Source of the DNA: CAWDVR01 sp044869805
GTDB lineage: Bacteria > Acidobacteriota > Thermoanaerobaculia > Multivoradales > SZUA-115
Length of the DNA stretch: 64,000 nucleotides
Reading direction: 5' to 3'
Assembly (NCBI GenBank): GCA_044869805.1
Contig: JBIOXV010000082.1
Coordinates: forward strand, 1 to 64,000
The notes under the pieces were generated by a model. It saw nothing but the letters and a program-made list of their open reading frames with translations. It was not told the DNA's origin and ran no database searches. Shown here piece by piece: positions 46,443 through 55,125 of the stretch. The stretch's first letter is position 1; every line of letters begins with the position of its first letter. The translations under genes and the position numbers were made by a program.

Positions 46443-48641
46443 ATGCTGACCGCAGCAAGCTTCGCACTGTTCCTTTCCACGGCCATCGCCGCGGCTCCCA
46501 CGGCGGAGCCCTTGCTCGCCGCGCCCGCCGCACGGCCGCCGCTCCGCGCGGCCGCGCTGGTGGGCACCATCACCCTCGACGGCCGGCTCGACGAGGCCGC
46601 ATGGTCCGAGGCTCGGCCGGCCAGCGGCTTCGCGCAGATCGAACCCCACCATGGCAACCCGGCGAGCCGTGACACCGAGGTACGGGTGCTGTTCGACGAG
46701 CGAAACCTGTACTTCGGCTTCACCTGTCACGATCCGGAAGGCGCCGGCGGGGTCCGGGTCCCCGGCTCGCAGCGCGACTGGGACGATGACCAGAACGATC
46801 TCGTGGGTCTGGCGCTCGATCCCTTCGGCGACGGCCGCACGGCCCAGGCCTTTCAGGTCAACCCCTGGGGCGCGCAGCGTGACCTGCGGGTCTCGGATGG
46901 CAAGCTCGAGGAGACCCAATGGGACGCGGCGTGGATCGCTCGCACTCGGGTGGCCGAGAACGGCTGGACGGCGGAGGTGGCGATTCCCTGGTCCAGCCTG
47001 CGCTATCCGGAGGGCTCGAGGGCATGGGCGGTGAATTTCGTGCGCCGCGTGCGGCGCCTCGAGGAGATCTCCGGCTGGGTGCCGTGGACGCGGGGCCTGA
47101 CGCCCTACCGCATGACCTTCGCCGGCGCTCTCGAAGGCCTGGCACCGCCGCCCCCGGTCAAGGACCTGCGCTTGCAGCCCTACGTGGTGGGCAGCGCACG
47201 CGAGGCGAGCGCCGGGAACCGCACGAGCGACGAGCAGGCTTTCGAGCTCGGCGGCGAGCTCAAGTGGTTGCCGTCCGCGTCGACAGTGGTCGATGCCACG
47301 GTCAACACCGACTTCGCGCAGGCCGACGCCGACCGCCAGGTGGTGAACCTCTCCCGCTTCTCGGTCCTGTTCCCCGAGAAGCGCCCCTTCTTCCTCGAGA
47401 ACGCCAGCCTCTTCGACAGCGGCTTCGACGCCATCAAGCCATTCTTCAGCCGCCGCATCGGCCTCGACGAAGCCGGCCAGCCGATCCCCATCGACGCCGG
47501 CCTGCGCATCGTGCACCAGGACGCCCGCCGGAGCTGGGGCGGCCTGGCAGTGCGCACCGCTGCCGAGGGGACCACGCCGGCCTCGACCTTCGGCCTGGCG
47601 CGTTTTTCTCAGAACCTGGGGGCCCGGAACCGGCTGGGCGCGCTCTTCAGCGGGCGGTGGGACGAGGCGCGGGGCGAAGGCGAAGGGCGTAGCAACGGCG
47701 TCTGGGCGGTCGACGGCCTCTACCGGCCGCGGGAGCTGTTCACAGTGCAGGGGTTCGTCTCCGGCTCCACCACCTCCGGCGCGGGCGGCGACGGCGTCGC
47801 GGGCTCGCTCTGGGCCTACTCCGAGGGTCCCCGCGGCTACTTCGGCTGGATCCAGCAGGCGGTGAGCGCGGACTACGAGGCCGCCTCCGGCTTTGTCGTG
47901 CGCCGGGACTTCGTTCGCACCAGCCCGGCTTTGACGCTCGACTGGCGACCGGAATGGCTGCCGAAGTCGATCCGCCGGCTGCGGCCCAACGGCAGCGCCA
48001 ACCTCTACCATTCCTACGAGGACCGGCGGTTCCAGGAGGGCTCGGTGCGCATCGAGCCGCTGTGGGTGGTCTTCCAGGACGGCAGCGAAGTCTGGGCCTG
48101 GTGGGAGCCCAACTTCCAGCGGTTGCGGGAGCCGTTCGCGCCGCTGCCAGGCCTCGAGGTCGAGCCGGGGAAGTACGACTACGACCGCTGGGGGATCGCC
48201 GGCGCCACCGACCGCAGCCGGCCGTTCGGCATCGAGGTGCGGCACACCTTCGGCGGCTTCTACGACGGCCAGCTCGAGAACACCAGGGTGACGGCGCGTG
48301 CCGTGCCCTCGCCACGGCTGGCCTTCACGTTGGAGTACGAGCGCAACGCGCTCTCCTCGATCGGCCGCGAGCGGGGGGACCGCACCACCGAGCTGTGGAC
48401 TCCCGAGCTGCGCCTGGCGCTGAACCCGCGCCTTCAGTGGACCACCTTCTACCAGCGCAACACGGCGGCCGAGCTCGAGAGCTGGTACTCCCGCTTCAGT
48501 TGGGAGATCCGGCCGCTGTCCTACCTCTACGTGGTGTACGCCGATCTGGAGCCCACGGACCCCGGTGCCGGTTTCCTCACGCGGCCGGCGACCACCGACC
48601 GGCAGTTGATCGTCAAGCTGACCTACCTCTGGCAGCGGTGA
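46443..48641 (+). CDS. CBM9/DUF5916 outer-membrane protein
   Basis: 732 residues with a signal peptide from the first ATG. The N-terminal 200 residues match a carbohydrate-binding family 9-like domain (ITLDGRLDEAAWSEARPASG, EVRVLFDERNLYFGFTCHDP, EVAIPWSSLRYPEGSRAWAV). The rest matches the DUF5916 barrel-like region (RRVRRLEEISGWVPW, NTDFAQADADRQVVNLSRFS, VLFPEKRPFFLENASLFDSG). Substrate unknown. It is downstream of the tandem repeat and may be outside the metal operon. Confidence 0.88.
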   Translation: MLTAASFALFLSTAIAAAPTAEPLLAAPAARPPLRAAALVGTITLDGRLDEAAWSEARPASGFAQIEPHHGNPASRDTEVRVLFDERNLYFGFTCHDPEGAGGVRVPGSQRDWDDDQNDLVGLALDPFGDGRTAQAFQVNPWGAQRDLRVSDGKLEETQWDAAWIARTRVAENGWTAEVAIPWSSLRYPEGSRAWAVNFVRRVRRLEEISGWVPWTRGLTPYRMTFAGALEGLAPPPPVKDLRLQPYVVGSAREASAGNRTSDEQAFELGGELKWLPSASTVVDATVNTDFAQADADRQVVNLSRFSVLFPEKRPFFLENASLFDSGFDAIKPFFSRRIGLDEAGQPIPIDAGLRIVHQDARRSWGGLAVRTAAEGTTPASTFGLARFSQNLGARNRLGALFSGRWDEARGEGEGRSNGVWAVDGLYRPRELFTVQGFVSGSTTSGAGGDGVAGSLWAYSEGPRGYFGWIQQAVSADYEAASGFVVRRDFVRTSPALTLDWRPEWLPKSIRRLRPNGSANLYHSYEDRRFQEGSVRIEPLWVVFQDGSEVWAWWEPNFQRLREPFAPLPGLEVEPGKYDYDRWGIAGATDRSRPFGIEVRHTFGGFYDGQLENTRVTARAVPSPRLAFTLEYERNALSSIGRERGDRTTELWTPELRLALNPRLQWTTFYQRNTAAELESWYSRFSWEIRPLSYLYVVYADLEPTDPGAGFLTRPATTDRQLIVKLTYLWQR

Positions 48642-48754
48642 GGGACGGCCTCGCCCGCTCGACTCCGATGTCCGTTCCCGCTCTCCCCTGTCGCGATCAC
48701 AGTCAAGGAGTGCTCCAAAGAGGGGCAGTCTCCAGCGAAGGAGGAGATACAGCC

Positions 48755-51211
48755 ATGTGGCGCAGAACGATGCGATTGGGGACCTTTCTGGCGTTGATCG
48801 TCTTGGGCTTCGGCCTGGGTGGAGCGAGCCCTGCCCGGGCCGAGGCCACGGAGGGCTTGAGCGCCGCGGAGCGCACGCAGCTTCTCCTGCCGCTCTACGA
48901 GCAGGTACGCCGCGACGCGGGTCTGCGGGTGCTCGAGCCCGGCAGGCGCGGCCGCATGGACGACCCGGCAGCGGTCGAGGCTTATCTGCGGGCGATGCCG
49001 CTCTCACCCCGCGACTTCCTGCAGATCGACATGCACGTGCGGCGCTACGAGGTCATGGTGCCGCGCTTCATCCAGGAGTGGCACGTGCAGTGGATGCGGT
49101 ACCACGAGGCCGAGGCCCGCAAGCTCTACGGCTCGGTGGAGGTCGATGCCCGGCTCTCCGGCCGCTACCCCACGCCGGTGGTGCGCTCCCCCGACGAAGC
49201 CGCGGCCGAGCTCGGGCTGAAGGTGGGCGGCGTGGACAGCAACCTCGCGGCGACCGCGGTGCCGGCGCCGGATGACTACCAGGGCGAGGTGCAGATCGCC
49301 GTCAACCCGATCGACACCAGCCAGATCGTCGCCGCGGCCAACACCTGGGACTCGATGGGCGGCGTCTGCGCCGGCGGCATCCAGGCGATCTTCTACACCG
49401 ACGACGGCGGAGTGACCTGGGACTACACCTGCGCGCCGGGCGCCGCGGCCTACCCGACGCTCCCCGCCTGTGCGGGAACGGTGTTCGGCAGCGACCCGGC
49501 CCTCTACTGGGACGACTCCAACCAGGTCTTCCTCAACTACATGCTGCTCTGCAGCACCGGCTTCTCGCTTGATTTCGCCCTCGTGGTCGCCACCTCGACC
49601 GACGGCGGCGCCACCTGGACCGGCCAGGGCGTGATCAAGGATAGCTGGGCGACCGGCGACGTCGAGGACAAGAACTTCTACGCCATCGACAATACGCCCA
49701 CCAGCCCCTACTACGGCCGCCACTACGCCTGCTGGGACCGCAACAACAACGAGAAGCTCGCCTACTCGACGGACTCCGGCGTCACCTGGACCGAGGTGAA
49801 CCTGCCCAACGTCGCCGGCAGCCTCGACCTGGGCTGCGACGTCGCGGTGCAGAAGAACGGCAAGGTGCACGTGATTTTCGACACCCTCACCTGCGGCGCC
49901 TTGTCCTGCACCAACGAGCGGCTCTTCTACACCAAGTCGACGGACGGCGGCGCCACCTGGACGGTGCCGCTCCAGCTCCGTGACTACAACCTGACGGGCT
50001 TCTCCGGCGCCAACTGCCCCGCGGCGCAGGACGGCCGCTGCATCGGGCCGCTGGGGGCGATCGACGTCGACCGCTCGGGCGGGCCCTGCAACGACAACCT
50101 CTTCGTCACTTACACCGACTTCGACAACGGCGGCACGGTCGACGACTCCGACGTGTGGGTGATCCGCTCGACCGACAACGGCGTCACCTGGGGGGCGCCG
50201 GAGCTGGTGAACGACGGCGGCGCGGGCCTGACCGGCGCGCTGCAGTTCAACCCCACGCTGGCGGTCGACCAGTACGACGGCGAGGTAGTGGTCGCCTGGC
50301 AGGACGCGCGCAACGATCCCGCCAACCGCGAGGTGGAGGTCTACACCGCCACCTCCAAGGACTGCGGGCTCTCCTTCGGCCCGAACGTCCAGCTCACCTC
50401 CGGCCTGGGGGGCGGCGCGGCGGAGTTCAACAACAACGCGACCTCCTTCTCCGACGAGAACACGATCGACAACGTCAACTACAACCCCAACCAGTACGGC
50501 GAGTACATCGGGCTCGACGTCAAGGGATCCAAGGCGTATGTGGGGTGGGCCGACACGCGACAGTTCTTCCCCGGCTTCGTCGCCGACGTGCAGAAGGAGA
50601 ACGTGGCCGTCGACACCCAGACCCTGATCAAGCTCGGTATCGTGAAGACCTGGAAGTCGCTCGCCATCGACGACGGCTACGTGCTCGAGCAGAGCGAGCT
50701 GGCGAGCGCCGGCGGCTTGGCGGTGAGCACGCTTGCTACCAACACCGCGATCCGCGCCGGGGACAGCTCGACCGACCAGGAGTACCGCGGCATCCTCTCC
50801 TTCATCACCCTCGACATCCCGGAGGCGGTGACCATCGTCTCGGTGAGGCTGCGGCTGAAGCGGGGCCTGGTGTTCGGCACCAGCCCCTTCGGCACCCACG
50901 GCAACCTCACGGTGGACGTCAACACCGCGGGCTTCAGCGGCGACCTGGCGCTGGAGACCACGGACTGGGAGGCCAGCGCCACGGCGACCAACGTCTGCAC
51001 GCTGCCCGAGCCGCTCGCCAACGGCGACTGGACCGAGTGCCTCTTCAACGCCGCCGGCATCCAGGCGATCCACAAGAACGGCCGCACCCAGGTGAGGGTC
51101 CACTTCACCACCGGCGACAACGACGATGCCGGCGCGGACTACATGGGCTTCTACGGCGGGAACTCCGCCAACGACGGCGACAAGCCGGAGCTGATCGTGA
51201 CCTACCAGTAG
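48755..51211 (+). CDS. Secreted BNR-repeat (sialidase-fold) protein
   Basis: 818 residues. ATG 48755 follows AAGGAGGAG and gives a signal peptide ending SPARA. At least five Asp-box/BNR motifs are visible (DDGGVTWDYT, STDGGATWTG, STDSGVTWTE, STDGGATWTV, STDNGVTWGA), the mark of a sialidase-type beta-propeller. The last 190 residues (DGYVLEQSELASAGG to the end) resemble DNRLRE-type surface modules. Catalytic sialidase Arg/Tyr residues could not be placed, so it may be a binding or glycosidase-like protein rather than a true sialidase. Confidence 0.85.
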   Translation: MWRRTMRLGTFLALIVLGFGLGGASPARAEATEGLSAAERTQLLLPLYEQVRRDAGLRVLEPGRRGRMDDPAAVEAYLRAMPLSPRDFLQIDMHVRRYEVMVPRFIQEWHVQWMRYHEAEARKLYGSVEVDARLSGRYPTPVVRSPDEAAAELGLKVGGVDSNLAATAVPAPDDYQGEVQIAVNPIDTSQIVAAANTWDSMGGVCAGGIQAIFYTDDGGVTWDYTCAPGAAAYPTLPACAGTVFGSDPALYWDDSNQVFLNYMLLCSTGFSLDFALVVATSTDGGATWTGQGVIKDSWATGDVEDKNFYAIDNTPTSPYYGRHYACWDRNNNEKLAYSTDSGVTWTEVNLPNVAGSLDLGCDVAVQKNGKVHVIFDTLTCGALSCTNERLFYTKSTDGGATWTVPLQLRDYNLTGFSGANCPAAQDGRCIGPLGAIDVDRSGGPCNDNLFVTYTDFDNGGTVDDSDVWVIRSTDNGVTWGAPELVNDGGAGLTGALQFNPTLAVDQYDGEVVVAWQDARNDPANREVEVYTATSKDCGLSFGPNVQLTSGLGGGAAEFNNNATSFSDENTIDNVNYNPNQYGEYIGLDVKGSKAYVGWADTRQFFPGFVADVQKENVAVDTQTLIKLGIVKTWKSLAIDDGYVLEQSELASAGGLAVSTLATNTAIRAGDSSTDQEYRGILSFITLDIPEAVTIVSVRLRLKRGLVFGTSPFGTHGNLTVDVNTAGFSGDLALETTDWEASATATNVCTLPEPLANGDWTECLFNAAGIQAIHKNGRTQVRVHFTTGDNDDAGADYMGFYGGNSANDGDKPELIVTYQ

Positions 51212-51253
51212 GAGCGCCTACCGAGACCGTCGCGAGCGGTCGATATGCGCGCT

Positions 51254-51883
51254 CTAGCCCCGTCCCGGACGCGGCTGGGGAAAGCCGTGCGCGAGGCGCA
51301 GCAGGCGGAAGGTCGAGAGGGCGGCGGCGGGAGCACGCGGGTCGGGGACCACGTCCACGGCGCCCGCCGTGAGCGCGGCGGCGAACAGCGGCCGCAGGGC
51401 CCGCTCCATGGTGTTGACGCCGGGCCGGAGCGGCCGCACCTCGAGGCGCGTGGTCAGCCCGTCGGCGGCCAGGCGGGCCAGGGCGGCGAGCACGGCGCGC
51501 GGCGCGGCCGAGCCCGGATCGAGGCGGCGGGCGAGCTCGGCGTCCGCCGCCGGCAGCAGCAGCGTCAGCGTCACGGCGTGGTGCTGGTCGAGCTCGCGGA
51601 GCAGGGCGAGGTCGGCCAGGATGCGGGGCGAGCCGGTCGCGAGAATGACCTCGCGGCCCTCGTCGGCGAGCAGCCGCTCGAGGCCCTTCCGCGTGGCGGC
51701 GGCGGCTTCGGCCGTGGCGTAGGGATCGGGCCGCGCGGCAGCGGGCGGAACGGGAGCGACCGGCATCGGGGCGACCTTGGCGCGGCCCGGCGCGCGGAGC
51801 CATGCAGGCGCCCAGCGGGAGGATCGGGGAGCAGCTTCGACGGGGAGCAGGAGCGGGCTCGGCCAGCAGGTCACGGGTTCCAT
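51254..51883 (-). CDS. SplB-like radical-SAM relative lacking the FeS motif
   Basis: 209 residues. From about residue 50 it follows the second half of the SplB/Rv2578c radical-SAM group: DPYATAEAAAATRKGLERLL, VILATGSPRILADLALLREL, TLTLLLPAADAELARRLDPG, RLEVRPLRPGVNTMERALRP. The N-terminal third, where the CxxxCxxC iron-sulfur motif should be, is short and has a single Cys (VTCWPSP). The catalytic cluster is therefore absent. It may be a degenerate remnant or a regulatory relative. Divergent from mutM across a 103-base gap. Confidence 0.55.
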   Translation of the reverse strand: MEPVTCWPSPLLLPVEAAPRSSRWAPAWLRAPGRAKVAPMPVAPVPPAAARPDPYATAEAAAATRKGLERLLADEGREVILATGSPRILADLALLRELDQHHAVTLTLLLPAADAELARRLDPGSAAPRAVLAALARLAADGLTTRLEVRPLRPGVNTMERALRPLFAAALTAGAVDVVPDPRAPAAALSTFRLLRLAHGFPQPRPGRG

Positions 51884-51986
51884 CTTACGCCTCGTTTCTC
51901 ATCGGGTAGCGCTCTGTTTACGCCCATCGAGTGTACCTTGTCAAGCCCCCCGTGCGAGCGAAGGATTGGGCATAGGATCCCGCCCC

Positions 51987-52811
51987 ATGCCGGAGCTCCC
52001 CGAAATCGAGGTCCTGAAGCGCAGCCTCGAGCCGCTGCTCACCGGGCAGACCATCGAACGGGTGGAGGTGCACGACCGGCGGCTGCGGGAAGCGGTGCGC
52101 GGCGCCCACCTCGCGCGCCGCGCCGCCGGGCAGAAGGTCGTTGGCCTGCGCCGGCGGGCGAAGTACCTGCTGATCGACCTCGCGGGTGGCCACACGCTGG
52201 TCATCCACCTCGGGATGAGCGGGCGCCTGACCCTGGTCGACGCCGGCCTTCCCCGCGAGCCGCACGAGCACCTCGCCTTCTACCTCGCTTCGGGTGAGCG
52301 CCTGCGCTTTCGCGACCCCCGGCGCTTCGGCCTCGCCGTGATCGTGCCCACCGCGAAGCTGGCGAGCGACCGCCGGTTCCGCGGCCTGGGCGCCGAGCCG
52401 CTGGAGGAGGGCTTCTCTGGCGAGGCGCTGGCCGCCCTCGCCCGGCGGCGGCGGGGGCCGGTCAAGAGCTTCCTGATGGACGCGAGGATCGTGGTCGGGG
52501 TCGGCAACATCTACGCCAGCGAGTCGCTGCACCTGGCCGGCATCCACCCGGCGCGCTCGGTGGCCCGCATCGCCCTCCCGAGCTGGAGCCGCCTGGCCGA
52601 AGCGGTGCGGGCGGTGCTCGGCAGGGCGATCGCCGAGGGCGGCACGACGCTCAACGACTTCGCCGACGGCGAGGGCAACGCCGGCTACTTCCAGGTCTCC
52701 CTCGCCGTCTACGATCGCGAAGGCGAGCCCTGCCCGCGCTGCGGCCGGGCGATCCGCCGCATCGTGCAGGCGGGGCGCAGCACGTACTACTGCCCCGGCT
52801 GCCAGCGGTGA
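51987..52811 (+). CDS. mutM: Formamidopyrimidine-DNA glycosylase
   Basis: 274 residues. The essential N-terminal PELPEIEVLKRSLEP (catalytic Pro1 and Glu), the helix-two-turn-helix region VKSFLMDARIVVGVGNIYAS and the C-terminal zinc finger EPCPRCGRAIRRI...YYCPGCQ are all present. It excises oxidised purines such as 8-oxoguanine and nicks the strand. The ATG gives the exact processed N-terminus the family needs; longer starts do not. A palindromic element separates it from udk. Confidence 0.97.
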   Translation: MPELPEIEVLKRSLEPLLTGQTIERVEVHDRRLREAVRGAHLARRAAGQKVVGLRRRAKYLLIDLAGGHTLVIHLGMSGRLTLVDAGLPREPHEHLAFYLASGERLRFRDPRRFGLAVIVPTAKLASDRRFRGLGAEPLEEGFSGEALAALARRRRGPVKSFLMDARIVVGVGNIYASESLHLAGIHPARSVARIALPSWSRLAEAVRAVLGRAIAEGGTTLNDFADGEGNAGYFQVSLAVYDREGEPCPRCGRAIRRIVQAGRSTYYCPGCQR

Positions 52812-52934
52812 AACCGACGAGAGCGGCCGATCTGCGTTGTCGCGGGTCCTCCCGGGAATCCTCACGTACTAGCGTGTACGCTGCGGTTCCCGGGTCCTCC
52901 CGCTCCTAGCATCTCGACCACTCTCGTCGGTTTC
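52810..52934. repeat. Palindromic element between mutM and udk
   Basis: GAAACCGACGAGAG (52810-52823, overlapping the mutM stop) and CTCTCGTCGGTTTC (52921-52934) are perfect 14-bp inverted repeats. Inside lie two direct copies of GGGTCCTCCCG and a short palindrome near GTACTAGCGTGTAC. The whole 125-base unit is shaped like a miniature mobile or REP-type element, and no open frame is inside. Confidence 0.65.
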
Positions 52935-52983
52935 TGCTGTCGCGCGCCGAATCGCAATGCGTCGGCGGGCATAGAATTCGCCC

Positions 52984-53631
52984 GTGACCCTCGACGCCGA
53001 GCCCGCGCGCAACCCGGTCGTCCTCGGTGTGGCCGGCGGCACCGGCTCGGGCAAGACCACCGTGGTGCGCGAGATCCTCGCCGCCGTGAGCCCCGAGCGC
53101 ATCGCCTTCCTGGAGCAGGACAGCTACTACCGCGACGTGGAGTGGGCGAGCGCCGCGGAGCTCAAGGCCCACAACTTCGATCATCCCGATTCGCTCGACA
53201 GCGAGCTGCTGGTCGAGCACGTGCGCCAGTTGAAGGAAGGCTGCGCGGTCGAGGTGCCGATCTACGACTTCGTGATCCACCGCCGGCGCCAGGAGACGCG
53301 GCGCGTCGAGCCCCGGCCGGTGGTGCTGCTCGAGGGCATCCTGCTGTTCGTCGAGCGCGAGCTGCGCGAGCTGCTCGACTTCAAGATCTACGTCGACACC
53401 GACTCCGACCTGCGGCTCATCCGGCGCCTGAAGCGCGATATGCAGGAGCGCGGGCGGACCTTCGACGACGTGATGCGCCAGTACCTGGAGACAGTGCGGC
53501 CCATGCACCTCGAGTTCGTCGAGCCGTCGAAGCGCTGGGCGGACGTCATCATCCCCGAGGGCGGCGAGAACCAGGTAGCCCTCGACATGGTGGTGGCGCG
53601 GGTCGAGCAGTTGCTGGGAACGGGGATGTAA
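52984..53631 (+). CDS. udk: Uridine kinase
   Basis: 215 residues from GTG. P-loop GVAGGTGSGKTTVV near the N-terminus, EQDSYYRDVEW (Asp/Tyr substrate contacts), NFDHPDSLDSELL, VPIYDFVIHRR and LLEGILLFV match uridine/cytidine kinases. It phosphorylates uridine and cytidine in pyrimidine salvage. Length is standard. No SD is obvious, but the start matches family length. Confidence 0.95.
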   Translation: MTLDAEPARNPVVLGVAGGTGSGKTTVVREILAAVSPERIAFLEQDSYYRDVEWASAAELKAHNFDHPDSLDSELLVEHVRQLKEGCAVEVPIYDFVIHRRRQETRRVEPRPVVLLEGILLFVERELRELLDFKIYVDTDSDLRLIRRLKRDMQERGRTFDDVMRQYLETVRPMHLEFVEPSKRWADVIIPEGGENQVALDMVVARVEQLLGTGM

Positions 53632-53655
53632 AGGCCCCCGGCAAAGGTGCCGGGC

Positions 53656-53710
53656 TACATTCCGGCCCCCTCGCCCCGCGTGAGCGGGGAGAGGGCCGGG
53701 GTGAGGGGTG
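53656..53710. repeat. Palindromic repeat, second copy of the element in the CHAT gene
   Basis: A GC-rich palindrome (core CCCCGCGTGAGCGGGG) in the convergent gap between udk and the exported protein. Reverse-complemented, it matches the element at 10081-10137 closely. In this gap it could work as a bidirectional stem-loop. Confidence 0.75.
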
Positions 53711-53713
53711 CCC

Positions 53714-54205
53714 CTACTTCTTCAGCGCCACGGTCACGCTCTTGGCGAGCGGCAGGCCGGTGACCGGCGCGACCGGCTCCCAGGTCTCGACCCCGGCGGC
53801 GTCCGGCCCCACCTTCATCCATTGCGCCTCGGCGAGCGTGACCTCGACCGTCAGCTTGCCGTCGGCCGGTGCCGGCCGGCCGGTCTCGCTCACCCAGAAG
53901 TTGTAGAGCTTGAGCTCGGTCACCTTGCCGGCGGCGAGCGGCTGCAGGAACATCTGGTTGCGGTAGACGGGAAGCTCGTGGCCGGCGACGGTGACCTTGA
54001 AGCGCAGCATCGAGGCCGGCTTGTCGCCGTCGTTGCTGAGCTTGACCCGCAGACGGCAGAGGGTCGTCGCGGTGGGCGCGGCGGGCTCGATCACCACCTC
54101 CTCGATCGCCAGCCCGGCGGTGGGCGGCGGCGCCTGGGCTCTTGCCGGCACGGCCCACGAAGCGAGGGCGAGCACAACGGCGGCGATGCGTCGAGCGGTG
54201 TTCAT
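53714..54205 (-). CDS. Exported protein of unknown function
   Basis: 163 residues from ATG 54205, with a signal peptide (RRIAAVVLALASWAVPARA). The mature part is a single beta-sandwich-like region: AIEEVVIEPAAPTATTLCRL, RVKLSNDGDKPASMLRFKVT, LQPLAAGKVTELKLYNFWVS. It looks like an immunoglobulin-like or CARDB-type domain. I recognise no function. The longer open frame upstream of this ATG is a shadow of the methyltransferase gene. Confidence 0.7.
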   Translation of the reverse strand: MNTARRIAAVVLALASWAVPARAQAPPPTAGLAIEEVVIEPAAPTATTLCRLRVKLSNDGDKPASMLRFKVTVAGHELPVYRNQMFLQPLAAGKVTELKLYNFWVSETGRPAPADGKLTVEVTLAEAQWMKVGPDAAGVETWEPVAPVTGLPLAKSVTVALKK

Positions 54206-54256
54206 CGGCGGGATCTTACCCTCTTCGACCGCCGGCCGGGCTGCTAGCATGGCGGC

Positions 54257-54940
54257 ATGAAGGCCGGCCTCGGCAAGATCCTGCGCCCCGAGCAGGAGCG
54301 CTACCTCGAGCGGCTGCTGCCGCCGCGCGACGCCCTCCTCGCGGAGATGGAGGCGCACGCCGCCCGCGACGACGTGCCGATCTCCGACCCCGAGGTCGGC
54401 CGCCTGCTCGAGGTGCTGGCTCGTGGCGGCCGCGCCAGGCGCATCGTCGAGATCGGCACCGCCATCGGCTACGGCACACTGTGCCTGGCCCGCGGCGCGC
54501 CGGAGGCACAAATCCTGTCGATCGACAACGACCCGGCACGCCTGGCCACGGCGCGCGCCTACCTCCAGCGCGCCGGCGTGCTGTCGCGCGTCGAGCTGGT
54601 CGAGGGCGAGGCCCTGGCGGTGCTGCCGGACCTGGCGCCGCCGATCGACCTCGCCTACGTCGACGCCGTCAAGACCGAGTACCGGCGCTACCTCGACCTG
54701 CTGCTGCCCAAGCTCGCGGTCGGGGGCATGATCGTGTTCGACAACCTGCTGTGGAAGGGCTGGATCGCCGAGCCGCCGGAAGACGACGAGGAGGACGACT
54801 CGGCCCGCGCCCTGCGCGCCTTCAACGGCTACTTGCTGTCGCACCCGCAGCTCTCGGCGGTCGTCCTGCCCTTGGGCGACGGCGTCGGCCTCGCCACCAA
54901 GACCCGGCCGCTGATGACCGAGCTCGGCGGCCCCTGGTAG
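54257..54940 (+). CDS. O-methyltransferase (SAM-dependent, class I)
   Basis: 227 residues. SAM-binding motif IVEIGTAIGYGTLCLA, acidic ILSIDNDPARLATARAYL, metal-site region IDLAYVDAVKTEYRRYLDLL and IVFDNLLWKGW match the cation-dependent caffeoyl-CoA/catechol O-methyltransferase group. Substrate unknown; no pathway neighbours. Divergent from the exported protein across 51 bases. Confidence 0.9.
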   Translation: MKAGLGKILRPEQERYLERLLPPRDALLAEMEAHAARDDVPISDPEVGRLLEVLARGGRARRIVEIGTAIGYGTLCLARGAPEAQILSIDNDPARLATARAYLQRAGVLSRVELVEGEALAVLPDLAPPIDLAYVDAVKTEYRRYLDLLLPKLAVGGMIVFDNLLWKGWIAEPPEDDEEDDSARALRAFNGYLLSHPQLSAVVLPLGDGVGLATKTRPLMTELGGPW

Positions 54941-54946
54941 GCGCGC

Positions 54947-55105
54947 TCACCGCTCGATCCGTATCTTCCCGGTCGCCGCCGCCACCAGCCGGCCACAACG
55001 AAGGCGAACTTCTGCCGCTTCCGCGTCGTACAACAGGGCGTAGGGGAACGGAGGGTGGTCAGTTCCGCCCCGGGAATAAAGATCGTCGCTTGAGCCATTA
55101 ACCAT
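54947..55105 (-). CDS. Possible small protein, 52 residues
   Basis: A short open frame (ATG at 55105) in an otherwise empty 185-base gap: VNGSSDDLYSRGGTDHPPFP then YALLYDAEAAEVRLRCGRLV and AAATGKIRIER. Amino-acid composition and GC-rich third positions look like coding sequence and it does not overlap a real gene, but there is no clear ribosome site or known family. It could be a fragment of a larger decayed gene. Confidence 0.35.
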   Translation of the reverse strand: MVNGSSDDLYSRGGTDHPPFPYALLYDAEAAEVRLRCGRLVAAATGKIRIER

Positions 55106-55125
55106 GCAAGAGCACTAGGGACGCC

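Noticed and set aside
53656..53710. Simple rho-independent terminator of udk
   Set aside because: The hairpin has no T-run and its sequence is shared with the element inside the CHAT gene, so it is listed as a repeat; it may still act as a stem-loop.
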